A stretch of DNA of 33,496 bases from a virus: positions 1-33,496 of the IMG/VR virus record IMGVR_UViG_3300025840_000127. One strand, 5' to 3'. Every line of letters starts with the position of its first letter. The first letter of the stretch is position 1. Positions 20,142 through 30,235 of this stretch are shown piece after piece. The position numbers and the translations under genes were made by a program. The notes beneath the pieces are model-generated. The model did not search any database. It was not told where the DNA came from and saw nothing but the letters and a program-made list of their open reading frames with translations.

Positions 20142-23100
20142 TTAGAAGGCTTCTTCCAAGGCTTTAGTCATTGCATTCATTTGATCTTTCCATAACCACA
20201 CCCGCATAAATGGCAAGTTTCTAATAAAGGTTTTCATACCCTCACCAGCTTCGCCATTTATAAAACTTTCGAGCGGATCCACAGTAAGACCCACAGCGAT
20301 ACTAGGGCCAGCACCAAGAAGACCTGTCGCAGCATCTACATAGTCTTCGTCTTGTGGAAACTTAGGAGAGATAATCCCATCCATGTAGTTGCCATAACCA
20401 AGCGCCATTGATGTGTTGATCGAGCTGTAAAGAAGATCTGAATACAAAGAAACTAAGCCACTCTGGTCAAATGATCTAGCAAATCTATCTGACCACTCCA
20501 TCTGTTCCCAAGCCCAATCAGGTGTCTTAATCTGCACCGCCAAATAACCAAGACCCATTGCAGCAATAACACCTGTCATTGGATTCTTAATCTGACCTTG
20601 AGTATATGCAGCAGTCACTTTGTTCATTGCAGCCAATGAGTAGCTATAAAACTGGAACGGCAGTCCAAGCAAACCAGACTCAACGCGAGAGTAACCTTTA
20701 ACAAGACTATCTTCTTCGTAACCGAATGTCTTGGCTATACGATGAGGAACATAAACAACACCATCTGTAATGATCGGACGATCCGCAGGTGTACCCATCA
20801 TAACTGTATTAAGGATCCCACTCTGCATCGCAGTACGGAATGCCTCAGTATCATCTGCGCTAATTCGAGGCTGATCTTTTAGTTCTTTAATAGCAAGATC
20901 ATTAATTGCATTTTCATAAGAGGCTTTCCAATTTTTCTTACGCCGATCAATCTTTAGATCTTTTGGTCGATACTTGGTGTGGATGATCTCATGCATCTTA
21001 ATAAACGTCACAAGATCATTAGGCGATTTAATAAAACCATCTGGCAGCGGACGAACACCTTCCGTACGAGGATTTTCCCAACCGCGCTCAAACCACATTA
21101 CATCACGAATGTAATCTTCATCGAGGTAGATAGCTTTTTGTTTAACATTTTTTAACAAAGCTGCTTCATCTGGGCTTAGCTCAAAATTAAATGTAAATCC
21201 TTTTTTTGCAGTTTGCAGTGGATTAAGAGGGTCTGGCATTACTCGTGGATCATTTTCTGGAATGTCCATAAAAAACAATTCGTTTTTTTTGCTACCATAG
21301 TTTTCAGCATAGTCTCGATTTGTACTAACCCATCTGCCAAATTTTCCAACTTCTTCTAAAGAATCTTTTGCACCACCATGATAAACTCTAATAAAACCTT
21401 CTTTTAATGGGGGCTCTCCTTCACGATAGAACGCTGGTTTATATCTATTTCCATCAAATGAATTAGTTGGTCCAGTGATAATCTTAGCTGTGGTATCTGG
21501 GAATTGTATTGTGTCAGTCCATGCAGATGTATTTGGTATGTATAGACCAGACTTTGTTTGCTGCACTGGCGCTCTTGCATATACCTCTGCACGTTCTCTG
21601 GTAATGCCATATCGCGCAAGATACGTTGCATCTTTCTGACTAATAGATCCATCGACCCACTGCTTAGAAAGTTTAATAAGCATGTGACCGCGCAACAACC
21701 CATCAAACTCTTTAGCAATCTGAGTCATAGGGCCAAGAAGGTTAGCTACGTTATATACGTTACGCGCAGTGTCCCATGCAGAATTTTGTAGAGGATTGTT
21801 TGTCATGTTGTCTGTTTGACGAATATGAGCAGACCCTTTCATAATATCAATTGCTTCGCCTAGAGCGCGTGTTTCTTCTAGGCTTAACTTCATCTTATCG
21901 CGCTCAAGAATAGAAGTAAGACCCTTGAGAATATCCCCCATCTCATGTTCCATGATAATGCGAGAGAAGTCAGAGATAGCAGAGAACCCAGCAGATCCAA
22001 GATAATTCATATACGCTAGATCCTTAACCATCTGCGCAGCCTTGAAGTCAATGCGATCAAAGTTATGAACAGGACTACCAACAATGCGATCATACATGTG
22101 AACAAAGTCACGGCGGTATGCATTAATCTCTTTCTGAGAATTACCAGCCATAATCATTTCGTCTTCAAGATCATCAAGAACTTCTGCAATGGACTTGTTC
22201 CCAAACATCTTGTTAAACTGATAAACACCCGCAGTTCTGTGAGTGTAAGCTTTCATAATCGCAATAGGATCCTGAACAATAAAGTCATAGACCAAACGGT
22301 TAGGAATATCTAATTCACGATGGCGCAGGTGCTTAGACTTACCAAATCCATACGCAATGTTTTCTGGGTGCAAAGTATCTTTAAGGCCAAGAATACCATC
22401 AACAGTTTCTTTTGCTCGAGCAGCGGTAGCTTCATCACTCGGGTCTAGCTCAACTCGAGTAAACTTACCGCCCTCTCTTTTGTACACAACAGGATTATTC
22501 TTATACCAATCAGCAATAATCTTTTCTAACTCAGCGCGGTTCTTGCGGATCTTGTTTGTATCCCAATAACGAGGCATGAACACATCCTCATTGGCTGGGT
22601 TTATGGACACATCAGCCAAGCTCTCTACCGACATCTTGTTTTCTTCGATAGCTTGCTCAAATCTTAGAATCTTTTGTTCTTTTCGCTCTCGGATCTCCAT
22701 AGGATTCCGACCAGTTTTCCTTTCCCACTTAACTAGCTTGCCTTCCTTCATAAGTGTTTCCCACTTCTCAAGGTCTTTCTTAGCTGCATCTAGTTTGTAT
22801 TCTTGCTCTCGGACTTTCTTTTCTAAGTTACGACGAGAACCAATAAGGCCAATGTCCTCAAGCCGATCTTCCCAGCGCTTGTAAAACTTGTTCATAATAT
22901 CAATAGCCTGACCTTCCATCTCATTGTCAGGCGCTAAACCATTAATACGCTTACGGCTCACTTCTCTTAACCAAGTGCCGTATGTTCTATCTTTGCCAGT
23001 TTTAATCTTAGATCCGCGTTCAAAAATGTCCGCAACATTGATACCCATTGGCCTTGCTGCGCCTTCCTCAAAGCCTAAAGTCTTAGACCAAAGATCAGTA

Positions 23101-24296
23101 AACGCGCGATCAGCCTGAACCCACTCACCTTCCATGATGACTGACTTCTGATACACAGATGGATCAGAAGACATAGCAAACTTATTCATAGCTAAAGCAA
23201 AGCCACTGTCATGACCTAGTTTTAACATTGCAGCTTTTCCGCTATTTATAATTTTAGACTGCAAAACTCGTTTCATTGGAGTTGTAACAGCTTTAAAGAA
23301 TGGACTATCTACAAAGATATTAGGTGCAATGTCATACATATCAGATGCGCCACCAGCATCCTCAATAGATCTTAGTGCGCGTTCATGTTTGTTTACAGAT
23401 ATGGTTGCTTCTGCCTGATTAATCTTACCAAGAAGCGAAGCTGTTTCGTCGTTTAAATTATCCAACTCATCAGCAGTAAGGCCAGAGCGATCTGTTTCGT
23501 TTATTTCTTTTAGCCGACTTTCATAACCAAAAATATTCTGTTGTTCTGCATCTATAGCAGTACGGATGTCTTGGTCAGTAGCAGCCGCAAATGCACGTTC
23601 ATCTCTCGGCGCTTTGTTAAGAACATCAGCAGGGGAAAGCGAAGATACATCTTCAGATACACCAGCCGCTTCCATAAACTCTTTGTGTGATTGCTCAGTC
23701 TTTCTAAACGCCTCCGCACGACGAGTCACGGGAATACTAATTGCGCCGTTAATTAGACCGCCAAACACCGCAGTTGCGCCAACATTCAACGCAACCTCAG
23801 ATGTAGTACCAAGGGGATCAAACGGTGCGCGAATAGCTTCTAATCCAACTTGAGCAGTACCCGCAGCCAACGCACCTCGACCAGCAGATTTTAATATCCC
23901 AATAGCAGGGCCACCGAAAGGCAAAGCAATAAGATTAACAGGATCAAAGAAACCAGCGCCAACATTTGTCCAGAACCCAGCAGCCGCCATAGTCTCACGG
24001 CGCTTCATGTTTTCATCTAATTGATTTTTAAGAACGCTCATATGCTCTGCATTCTTTGCGTGAGCAAGTGTTTGTATGTAGTCCTCATAACCTACCATGT
24101 CTGGACGAGGATCATATGTAGGATCAAACTCAACATCAGAGTATGTATTGACGTTGCTTATGTAATCAATGATTGGCCTGTAGCTGTAACCAAGCTGTGC
24201 GCCTATAACCTCACCAAATGTGGGATCCTGTTGTTCTACATCTAAAGCATTGAATGGCCCAATCTGGTTTGTTGCAAACCTAATATCTACTGCCAT
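20142..24296 (-). CDS. Large internal/ejection protein, T7 gp16-like, with ART-like insert
   Basis: This is 1384 aa, the third ejection protein by position, matching T7 gp16 (1318 aa). N-terminal residues about 105-190 are Gly/Ala-rich and hydrophobic (FWTNVGAGFFDPVNLIALPFGGPAIG), as expected for membrane-inserting ejection proteins. A long charged coiled-coil part (about 480-560) follows. No N-terminal lytic transglycosylase motif is visible, unlike T7 gp16. Residues about 953-1100 look inserted: FIRVYHGGAKDS (His973) and GRWVSTNRDYAENYG (Tyr996/Tyr1000) resemble ADP-ribosyltransferase-type domains of phage polyvalent proteins. HEIIH (1102-1106) is an HExxH metal-site-like motif. The C-terminus (PIITDGVVYVPHRIAKTFG onward) returns to the conserved ejection-protein pattern. 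Confidence 0.8.
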   Translation of the reverse strand: MAVDIRFATNQIGPFNALDVEQQDPTFGEVIGAQLGYSYRPIIDYISNVNTYSDVEFDPTYDPRPDMVGYEDYIQTLAHAKNAEHMSVLKNQLDENMKRRETMAAAGFWTNVGAGFFDPVNLIALPFGGPAIGILKSAGRGALAAGTAQVGLEAIRAPFDPLGTTSEVALNVGATAVFGGLINGAISIPVTRRAEAFRKTEQSHKEFMEAAGVSEDVSSLSPADVLNKAPRDERAFAAATDQDIRTAIDAEQQNIFGYESRLKEINETDRSGLTADELDNLNDETASLLGKINQAEATISVNKHERALRSIEDAGGASDMYDIAPNIFVDSPFFKAVTTPMKRVLQSKIINSGKAAMLKLGHDSGFALAMNKFAMSSDPSVYQKSVIMEGEWVQADRAFTDLWSKTLGFEEGAARPMGINVADIFERGSKIKTGKDRTYGTWLREVSRKRINGLAPDNEMEGQAIDIMNKFYKRWEDRLEDIGLIGSRRNLEKKVREQEYKLDAAKKDLEKWETLMKEGKLVKWERKTGRNPMEIRERKEQKILRFEQAIEENKMSVESLADVSINPANEDVFMPRYWDTNKIRKNRAELEKIIADWYKNNPVVYKREGGKFTRVELDPSDEATAARAKETVDGILGLKDTLHPENIAYGFGKSKHLRHRELDIPNRLVYDFIVQDPIAIMKAYTHRTAGVYQFNKMFGNKSIAEVLDDLEDEMIMAGNSQKEINAYRRDFVHMYDRIVGSPVHNFDRIDFKAAQMVKDLAYMNYLGSAGFSAISDFSRIIMEHEMGDILKGLTSILERDKMKLSLEETRALGEAIDIMKGSAHIRQTDNMTNNPLQNSAWDTARNVYNVANLLGPMTQIAKEFDGLLRGHMLIKLSKQWVDGSISQKDATYLARYGITRERAEVYARAPVQQTKSGLYIPNTSAWTDTIQFPDTTAKIITGPTNSFDGNRYKPAFYREGEPPLKEGFIRVYHGGAKDSLEEVGKFGRWVSTNRDYAENYGSKKNELFFMDIPENDPRVMPDPLNPLQTAKKGFTFNFELSPDEAALLKNVKQKAIYLDEDYIRDVMWFERGWENPRTEGVRPLPDGFIKSPNDLVTFIKMHEIIHTKYRPKDLKIDRRKKNWKASYENAINDLAIKELKDQPRISADDTEAFRTAMQSGILNTVMMGTPADRPIITDGVVYVPHRIAKTFGYEEDSLVKGYSRVESGLLGLPFQFYSYSLAAMNKVTAAYTQGQIKNPMTGVIAAMGLGYLAVQIKTPDWAWEQMEWSDRFARSFDQSGLVSLYSDLLYSSINTSMALGYGNYMDGIISPKFPQDEDYVDAATGLLGAGPSIAVGLTVDPLESFINGEAGEGMKTFIRNLPFMRVWLWKDQMNAMTKALEEAF

Positions 24297-27200
24297 TATC
24301 TAAATCCTCCAGACATAAACCCGCCGCCGCTAAAGAAAGATCTTGGTGTATCTTTAGATATTACCGATTGATCTGCGGATCCTCGCATCTCAATAATGTC
24401 TTCCATTGTTAGATTATCTAGGCTTACACTTATACCTTTACCCTCTGCGAATGCAGCAACATCAGCCTCAGAAGTTGAGAAGGCAAACGGCATATTGTTC
24501 ATCTTAGGATTAGGAATCGGAACTAAAAGCCCACCCTGCCTTTTAACAGCCAAGTAAGTTACGCCGCCATTATACACACCCATCGGCATTAGGAATGCTC
24601 TGTCTTCAATCTGATCGTCTAGTGGCTTCATAGATATTCTAGGCCCACCAAGCTCATTGTTTACTTTCCTAATAAAGAAGTCTTGAACTTCTTCATCATT
24701 GAAGACTGCATTGAGCGCATAACGAGATCGATCACCAGTTCGTGAGCCACGATCAAGAACATAACCTTGAGTCTTTACAAACGACCTGTCGTAAAAATTC
24801 TTTAACTTTGTTTTAATTGTTTCAGCATCAAGGCTAGAGAAAAGATAATCAGCTAATGGAACTAAAGTGTTTATGGCTTCTGCATTCTGGGCGGCATCTT
24901 CAACCGCTGCCATTACAAACTCAGTAGTGTCGATCCCATTTGGATTTTTAGACTTAACCGCTTTTGCAAATGCTCTCCGTCTTGTGACTGCAAAGCCATC
25001 ATCACGTTCATTGTCTGCCATTTGCGCTGCAACAGCACCAATCTCATCACCAGTGCTATAGTGTATTTGAGCAATAGCTTCTAACTTAGAAATGGTATCG
25101 TCAGGCAATCCTTTAAATGCATTTACAATTGCATTGCCTCGAGGTTGGTTTGCCATCTGCGAATAGAAAGTAAGAACATTCTTTGCGGCTTCTGCGCTAC
25201 CTTGGAAGCTACCGCCAGCAAGATCTTCTAATGAAGTTTTTAATGTCGCAGGTAGAACCCCAGACATTGTTGACTTAAACAAGAACTGAGCCGCAGGGTT
25301 AGCAGGGTTGAACATCTCTGAGCTTTCAAAGAAGTTATCCATACCAGAGATTTGTAACAAGTAATCCTCAACAGTTTCGCTATCTGTTGTTGTTGGATTA
25401 TTAATAATTTGGTTGCTACTTATATTTTTGATTAACGCTTTTTTATCAGCACCAGCTTTTAGATCTGCCTCAACTTTACTAAGAGAAACCTCTTTACGGT
25501 TAATGCTTGCGGCTACAGTTTCTCGATCTGAATAACCTAATGCAGAATCTACAGCATCTTTTAGTTCAGACGGAACACCGCGATCATCACCATTAAGGGC
25601 ATACGCCGCTGCAAGTGCTAAATCTGATGAAGTAACTTTTCTGTTTTTTCCATCCTGACCAATAACATAACCGCGCATAACTTTGCTAACAAATGAAGAA
25701 GCGTATGCTGCATCTAGTTTTTTTTGTTCGTTTGCTTGCTCGACACCAGAAAGATGTTCATTTGCATTTATGAGGGATGATCCTCTTTTGTATGATTCTA
25801 GAATCCCCTCTGAAGCGCCGTTTATGTTATAAGATAATTCCCTATATACATCAGCTTTACTTGCCGCTTTAAATCTAGCAGTGTTTCGTACATCGTTTGA
25901 TTGAAGATCAAGAATAAACTCCTCAATCCGTGCATCATCCTCAACAGGTACAGCAGTTCTAATTAAAGTATCTACAGCAGCTTTTGTTTTACCTTTTAGC
26001 TCACTTGTACTTTTGCGGTTGTATGCATCCAATATTCGCATACGCGCGTCTTCTGGACTGCCGCGATGATTGTCATATGCAACAACCAAAAGGTCTTGAG
26101 CAAGAGCGCCACGAATATCTTGTTTAGCTGAGTTAAGTTGAGCTTGGGTTAATCCAGAAGCAGGGTCTAAATACTTAGCGTCTAGTATTCCAAATGCAGA
26201 GTTTAGTTTTTCATCAATCAGATCTGCCATCTGACTAACTGGCATATCGCTACCAAATACAGCAGAGCCAAGATTCCCAGCAAGACCTACAGACTCATTT
26301 ACAAAAGCATCAGTAACTAATTGTTCTACTGGCAGGTTTACTTGAAAGTCATTTGTAAGCTCTTGGACTTTTGCCTTTGCGGCTCGGGCTACACCATCAA
26401 GCGCCTCATAGTTAAGAACCTTAATATCCTTACCATCAGCACCCTTAACAGTGCGATACATATATTTTGTAGCGCTGTCATAAATCTCTCTAAGATCGTC
26501 TGGGAGATCTGATGGATCACCGTCAGAGAATGCTAATGCTAAGTTTGCTGCGCTGGTAGGATCTAAGCCTTCCATTGCACCAGTAATATACGCTTCACCA
26601 TATACTGTTGAGCTTGCTTGCTGGGTTGCATCAGCAGCGCCATTCTTTAGCAAACGAGATGACTCAGCGTCTTTTGCACTCTCAACTGTTGCCTCTATAA
26701 GAGCAGATAAGTTCGCTTCAACTTGTGTGCGATTTGCACCCTCTGGCATCTTAGAGATATTCATAGCCATTTGACGAATAAGATCTTGTCTATCGTCAAT
26801 GTTGGACAAAACAGATTGAGCAGTCTTTGCGCGATCCAAGCGGATCCGTTCTTGCATCATGTTTAACTTGGTTGCAGTGATGTACTGCGTACCAGTGTTC
26901 ATAATGAAGTTTGTGTATGCTGTATCTTTGCCGTTAGACTTAGATCCTTCGATCATTGAGTCTAAGTATGAAGTCATTTGTTCTTCATACTTCTCAGGAG
27001 AATACGGATCATTCTCAAACTTTAGGGCAATCTCACCAGCTTTTTGTTTAATCTCATTTTCAATAGATTGCTGGAAGCGCTCATTAACTACGCGCTCATA
27101 GGCTTCAGCTTCAACATTACCCATAGCAAGCAGGGCAGTTATTCCATCAAGGGCTTCTGGCTTGCCTGTTTTTGGATTGATTGAGTTGATTCTGGTTGCA

Positions 27201-27388
27201 TCCACTTGCTCTGCGCGTTCCGCACCAACACGCTTAGAAACATTTGCCAAATGCTTTATAGCAGTATTCGTTAGCGTTTGATTGGCTTGCGCTATCTGTT
27301 GATACATCTCAACTTCGCCAGTATTCATTCGGACTACACCGACAGGGCCAACGCTTTCGTACTGACGTTTTTCTCTGATTACTGGCAT
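24296..27388 (-). CDS. Internal virion/ejection protein, T7 gp15-like
   Basis: The 1030-aa, mostly helical and soluble protein sits between a 188-aa and a 1384-aa gene, the 14-15-16 order of T7 internal core proteins. It begins MPVIREKRQYESVGPVGVVRM and contains long Ala/Glu/Lys helices with no membrane span. The ending FFSGGGFMSGGFR is Gly-rich. It is longer than T7 gp15 (747 aa). It should form part of the ejected channel across the periplasm. The start overlap with the 1384-aa gene is one base (TAATG). Assigned by order and type, not by catalytic motifs. Confidence 0.75.
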   Translation of the reverse strand: MPVIREKRQYESVGPVGVVRMNTGEVEMYQQIAQANQTLTNTAIKHLANVSKRVGAERAEQVDATRINSINPKTGKPEALDGITALLAMGNVEAEAYERVVNERFQQSIENEIKQKAGEIALKFENDPYSPEKYEEQMTSYLDSMIEGSKSNGKDTAYTNFIMNTGTQYITATKLNMMQERIRLDRAKTAQSVLSNIDDRQDLIRQMAMNISKMPEGANRTQVEANLSALIEATVESAKDAESSRLLKNGAADATQQASSTVYGEAYITGAMEGLDPTSAANLALAFSDGDPSDLPDDLREIYDSATKYMYRTVKGADGKDIKVLNYEALDGVARAAKAKVQELTNDFQVNLPVEQLVTDAFVNESVGLAGNLGSAVFGSDMPVSQMADLIDEKLNSAFGILDAKYLDPASGLTQAQLNSAKQDIRGALAQDLLVVAYDNHRGSPEDARMRILDAYNRKSTSELKGKTKAAVDTLIRTAVPVEDDARIEEFILDLQSNDVRNTARFKAASKADVYRELSYNINGASEGILESYKRGSSLINANEHLSGVEQANEQKKLDAAYASSFVSKVMRGYVIGQDGKNRKVTSSDLALAAAYALNGDDRGVPSELKDAVDSALGYSDRETVAASINRKEVSLSKVEADLKAGADKKALIKNISSNQIINNPTTTDSETVEDYLLQISGMDNFFESSEMFNPANPAAQFLFKSTMSGVLPATLKTSLEDLAGGSFQGSAEAAKNVLTFYSQMANQPRGNAIVNAFKGLPDDTISKLEAIAQIHYSTGDEIGAVAAQMADNERDDGFAVTRRRAFAKAVKSKNPNGIDTTEFVMAAVEDAAQNAEAINTLVPLADYLFSSLDAETIKTKLKNFYDRSFVKTQGYVLDRGSRTGDRSRYALNAVFNDEEVQDFFIRKVNNELGGPRISMKPLDDQIEDRAFLMPMGVYNGGVTYLAVKRQGGLLVPIPNPKMNNMPFAFSTSEADVAAFAEGKGISVSLDNLTMEDIIEMRGSADQSVISKDTPRSFFSGGGFMSGGFR

Positions 27389-27398
27389 TTTTTATTTC

Positions 27399-27965
27399 CT
27401 AAGTTGATGTAGCTTTGAAGCTCATAAAGTCTGAAACACCTTGAGCAGCAGTCATTACTGGTGCAGATGTCAGGATATTACTCATGTTGCTCATGTAGTT
27501 TGCGTTGCCCGTTGCCCTAATACCAGCGGCTTTATTCTCACCATACTTCTTAGCAATAGATGCTTCGGTAATTCTCTTAGCAGATTCTAGTTCAGACGCA
27601 CGTTCTATTGCTTGCAGGTCAGCACCAGCAAGCTCCCTGTTTCGTCGGAGAAAGGCATCAACAGATCTATCATCCCTACCCATAGCACTAAACTTAGCTA
27701 TGTTTTGATTCTCTGTTTGTTGCATTTCAGCTAATCTTTGATTGCCCCTAGATATTGCTTGCGCTCTGCCTAAAAACATCTCGTTAATAAACTGGCGTGA
27801 CTCTAGTTCACCAACTTCTTTAGCAACTCTAGCAGCTTCTTCTGATGCTTTCTTTTGCGCATTTGCTGAACTCATAGATGAAGCCAAACCAGCAACAGCA
27901 ATACCAGTAGCAAGACTACCTGTAGCTGCTCCAGCAGCCGCGCCAATAATTAAAGGTACTACCAT
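27399..27965 (-). CDS. Internal virion protein, T7 gp14-like
   Basis: The 188-aa protein has a Gly/Ala-rich hydrophobic N-terminus (VVPLIIGAAAGAATGSLATGIAVAGLASSM), then charged Ala/Glu/Arg helices with Arg-Glu motifs (FINEMFLGRAQAISRGNQRL). Size and layout match T7 gp14 (196 aa), the ejection protein that enters the outer membrane. It starts on the stop of the tail tubular B gene (TAATG). Order with the 1030- and 1384-aa genes supports this. Confidence 0.8.
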   Translation of the reverse strand: MVVPLIIGAAAGAATGSLATGIAVAGLASSMSSANAQKKASEEAARVAKEVGELESRQFINEMFLGRAQAISRGNQRLAEMQQTENQNIAKFSAMGRDDRSVDAFLRRNRELAGADLQAIERASELESAKRITEASIAKKYGENKAAGIRATGNANYMSNMSNILTSAPVMTAAQGVSDFMSFKATST

Positions 27966-30235
27966 TAGAAAGACACCTCCGCAGTTATGCCATTAACCTG
28001 ACAGAATAATGGCGCAGTTTGGGTAACGGTAATCTGTGGATCCCGACTATACCCCATTAAATAAAACTCTTTCTTTCCAGTAACCGCCTGTCGTGGTTGG
28101 CTGAAGTCATTGTTTACCTTGCGGATAATTAACTTCTTATTATTAACTGACACAGAAAGAGTGTCATACAAGTCAAGTATAACGCTAGACAAGCTGCGAG
28201 GACGACCAGTTTCAGGCCCAAGGCTTGTCGTTACATCAATGGGATTGGTTTTTAGTTCTACATCAAAGCCAAATCCAGCCTGACAACTTGTAAGCGCTGC
28301 ATCAACAGATGACACATCGATCTCACCGCCAGACACAGTAAACTTACCAAGATAATCTGTAGAGCTAACTACATCTACTTCTGCACCGTCTTGGAAGAAG
28401 TCAGACACATCAAAGACACCAGCCGTACCTGTGTACAAGTTGCCGCAGTCTAAGTTTATATTCTGGTTTAATTCAGCTAAGACAAAGCTCTGAGAGCCAG
28501 AACCAAGGTCAGTCTTGATAATAGTAAACACTCGGTTTTCTACAGAACAAACCGAATAGAAAGATCCTACAGTTTCAAAGTTAGTCCAACCAGCAATGCC
28601 CTCAACTCTATTCAAGTTATAGACTGCAATCTCTCCACTGTAGTTCTGAACAAATACAAATGACTCGGCAGTGTTTACAGCACCACTAATAACGCATTGC
28701 TGAACTGGATCCTTGATAAGATGGGAGGAGAGCAAGGAGATAGGATCAGCCTTATACGCCTGTTCAGAGTCGCTATAGACAAACTGCCGAATCATTTTGC
28801 CACCAATTTGCCCAAATATGGTAGCGCCGTAGAATGGTTGTGGTCGAATGTAGGTAGAGCCAAATGAAGTTTGACGCTTCACTCTGGCATTTGTTGGAGT
28901 AATTGGCTCATTCTGGAAAGTGGGAATATAAAACTCAGATCCAGCAGTAAAGATATGAATGTCACGATTAGAAACAAAGTGACGAATTGTTGCCACTTCA
29001 CCAATACTCATAACAAGCTCAATGCTGTCATTGTCTTCTGCATTACCAATATCAAAGTTGTAATACAAACCAGACTTACTTGCCCATACCGTATCAGGTT
29101 GAGCAAGTGTTCCACCAAACCAAAGTCTATTCTCATGGAAGCCTACGGCTGCGGGATAACCTCGAAGTGCCGAGTAAGATTGCTCTGACCATTCTTGTGT
29201 TGGCGCATGTGTTACAATCTGTGGAATGCCACCACCATCTTCAGATGTGTTAGCAGCAGCACCAGCAGTTACTTTATATCTATTCTCGTCAATAACCTTA
29301 GTTATTGATCTGGTGCCATTAATCTGAGAAGCATTAATACCGCCAACTGTAGATGCATTCCGAATTGTAATGCTGTCGCCAACAGCCATACCGTGATGCA
29401 CATGAGTAAACTCAATATCACTAGAGCTATCAACAGTGCGAATAGCATTGGCATCTAGCTCTACATACAATTCATCAACAACATTACCTGTTGCCTGAGT
29501 CGCAGATTGAACTGATGTAATGTAGATCTCAGCCTCATGAAATAACAATGTCGTTCCAACGTGCTTAGAGTCTAAGTAGTTACCACCAGTTTGAGTACCT
29601 GTTGTATCAAAGTAGTTTGCGCTTGTAGTAACTGTAATGCCAGTACCAGTAGTTGCCGATGGATCCAGCGTTACACCAGCGCTTTGGAATGAATAGTAAG
29701 GCTGATAAATTCGACCACCACCAGCTTGCAACTGAAAGTCAAACTCCTCAACCTGAAAGCTATTTAGGCCAGTACGAATAAGTTGCTGGCACATAAATGT
29801 ATTGTGCGCCAAGAACATAATGTCACCGCCTTGAGCGTATGTAATCTCATGGATGTATGCTTCATCCCAAGGAAGCGCATCACCATTTACATCGGTTGTC
29901 AGGGTTGTCACCAATGTCAGGGTGCCATCAATCGGACTAATGAAGAATATCTCACACGCCTGATGTGATAACGCTATGATGTATTGCTCATCATCAGAAA
30001 AGATAAATGGTATTATGCGGATCTGTTGACGAATGTTTGTATCTTCAGAAAGCCCTGAAAACTTATGAATTGCTTGGAACCCGCCACGCTTAGATACCCC
30101 GCCCTCACTGCGGATAAAGAAATTCTTAACACTCTGAGCAGACGAGTTGTATATAGCAGAATCCGTCCTTGAAACCAAAGACGGACTAATCTCACCATAC
30201 TGGAAGTTTGTTAAAGGTATTCTAGCTTTCTGCAT
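27965..30235 (-). CDS. Tail tubular protein B (nozzle), T7 gp12-like
   Basis: The 756-aa beta-rich product is near the 794 aa of T7 gp12. It opens with PLTNFQYGEISPSLVSRTDSAIYNSSAQSVKNFFIRSEGGVSKRGGF, the typical gp12-type start, where the F-x-x-GE-x-SP motif and the RxGG motif are widely conserved. WFGGTLAQPDTVWASKSGLYYNF near residue 370-395 is another conserved block. It forms the conical tail nozzle to which fibres attach. The ATG overlaps the tail tubular A stop. Confidence 0.9.
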   Translation of the reverse strand: MQKARIPLTNFQYGEISPSLVSRTDSAIYNSSAQSVKNFFIRSEGGVSKRGGFQAIHKFSGLSEDTNIRQQIRIIPFIFSDDEQYIIALSHQACEIFFISPIDGTLTLVTTLTTDVNGDALPWDEAYIHEITYAQGGDIMFLAHNTFMCQQLIRTGLNSFQVEEFDFQLQAGGGRIYQPYYSFQSAGVTLDPSATTGTGITVTTSANYFDTTGTQTGGNYLDSKHVGTTLLFHEAEIYITSVQSATQATGNVVDELYVELDANAIRTVDSSSDIEFTHVHHGMAVGDSITIRNASTVGGINASQINGTRSITKVIDENRYKVTAGAAANTSEDGGGIPQIVTHAPTQEWSEQSYSALRGYPAAVGFHENRLWFGGTLAQPDTVWASKSGLYYNFDIGNAEDNDSIELVMSIGEVATIRHFVSNRDIHIFTAGSEFYIPTFQNEPITPTNARVKRQTSFGSTYIRPQPFYGATIFGQIGGKMIRQFVYSDSEQAYKADPISLLSSHLIKDPVQQCVISGAVNTAESFVFVQNYSGEIAVYNLNRVEGIAGWTNFETVGSFYSVCSVENRVFTIIKTDLGSGSQSFVLAELNQNINLDCGNLYTGTAGVFDVSDFFQDGAEVDVVSSTDYLGKFTVSGGEIDVSSVDAALTSCQAGFGFDVELKTNPIDVTTSLGPETGRPRSLSSVILDLYDTLSVSVNNKKLIIRKVNNDFSQPRQAVTGKKEFYLMGYSRDPQITVTQTAPLFCQVNGITAEVSF

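Noticed and set aside
21404-21718. 104-codon alternative frame inside the 1384-aa gene near the ART-like insert
   Set aside because: It lies on the same strand in another frame, with no ribosome site and no recognisable pattern; treated as a shadow.
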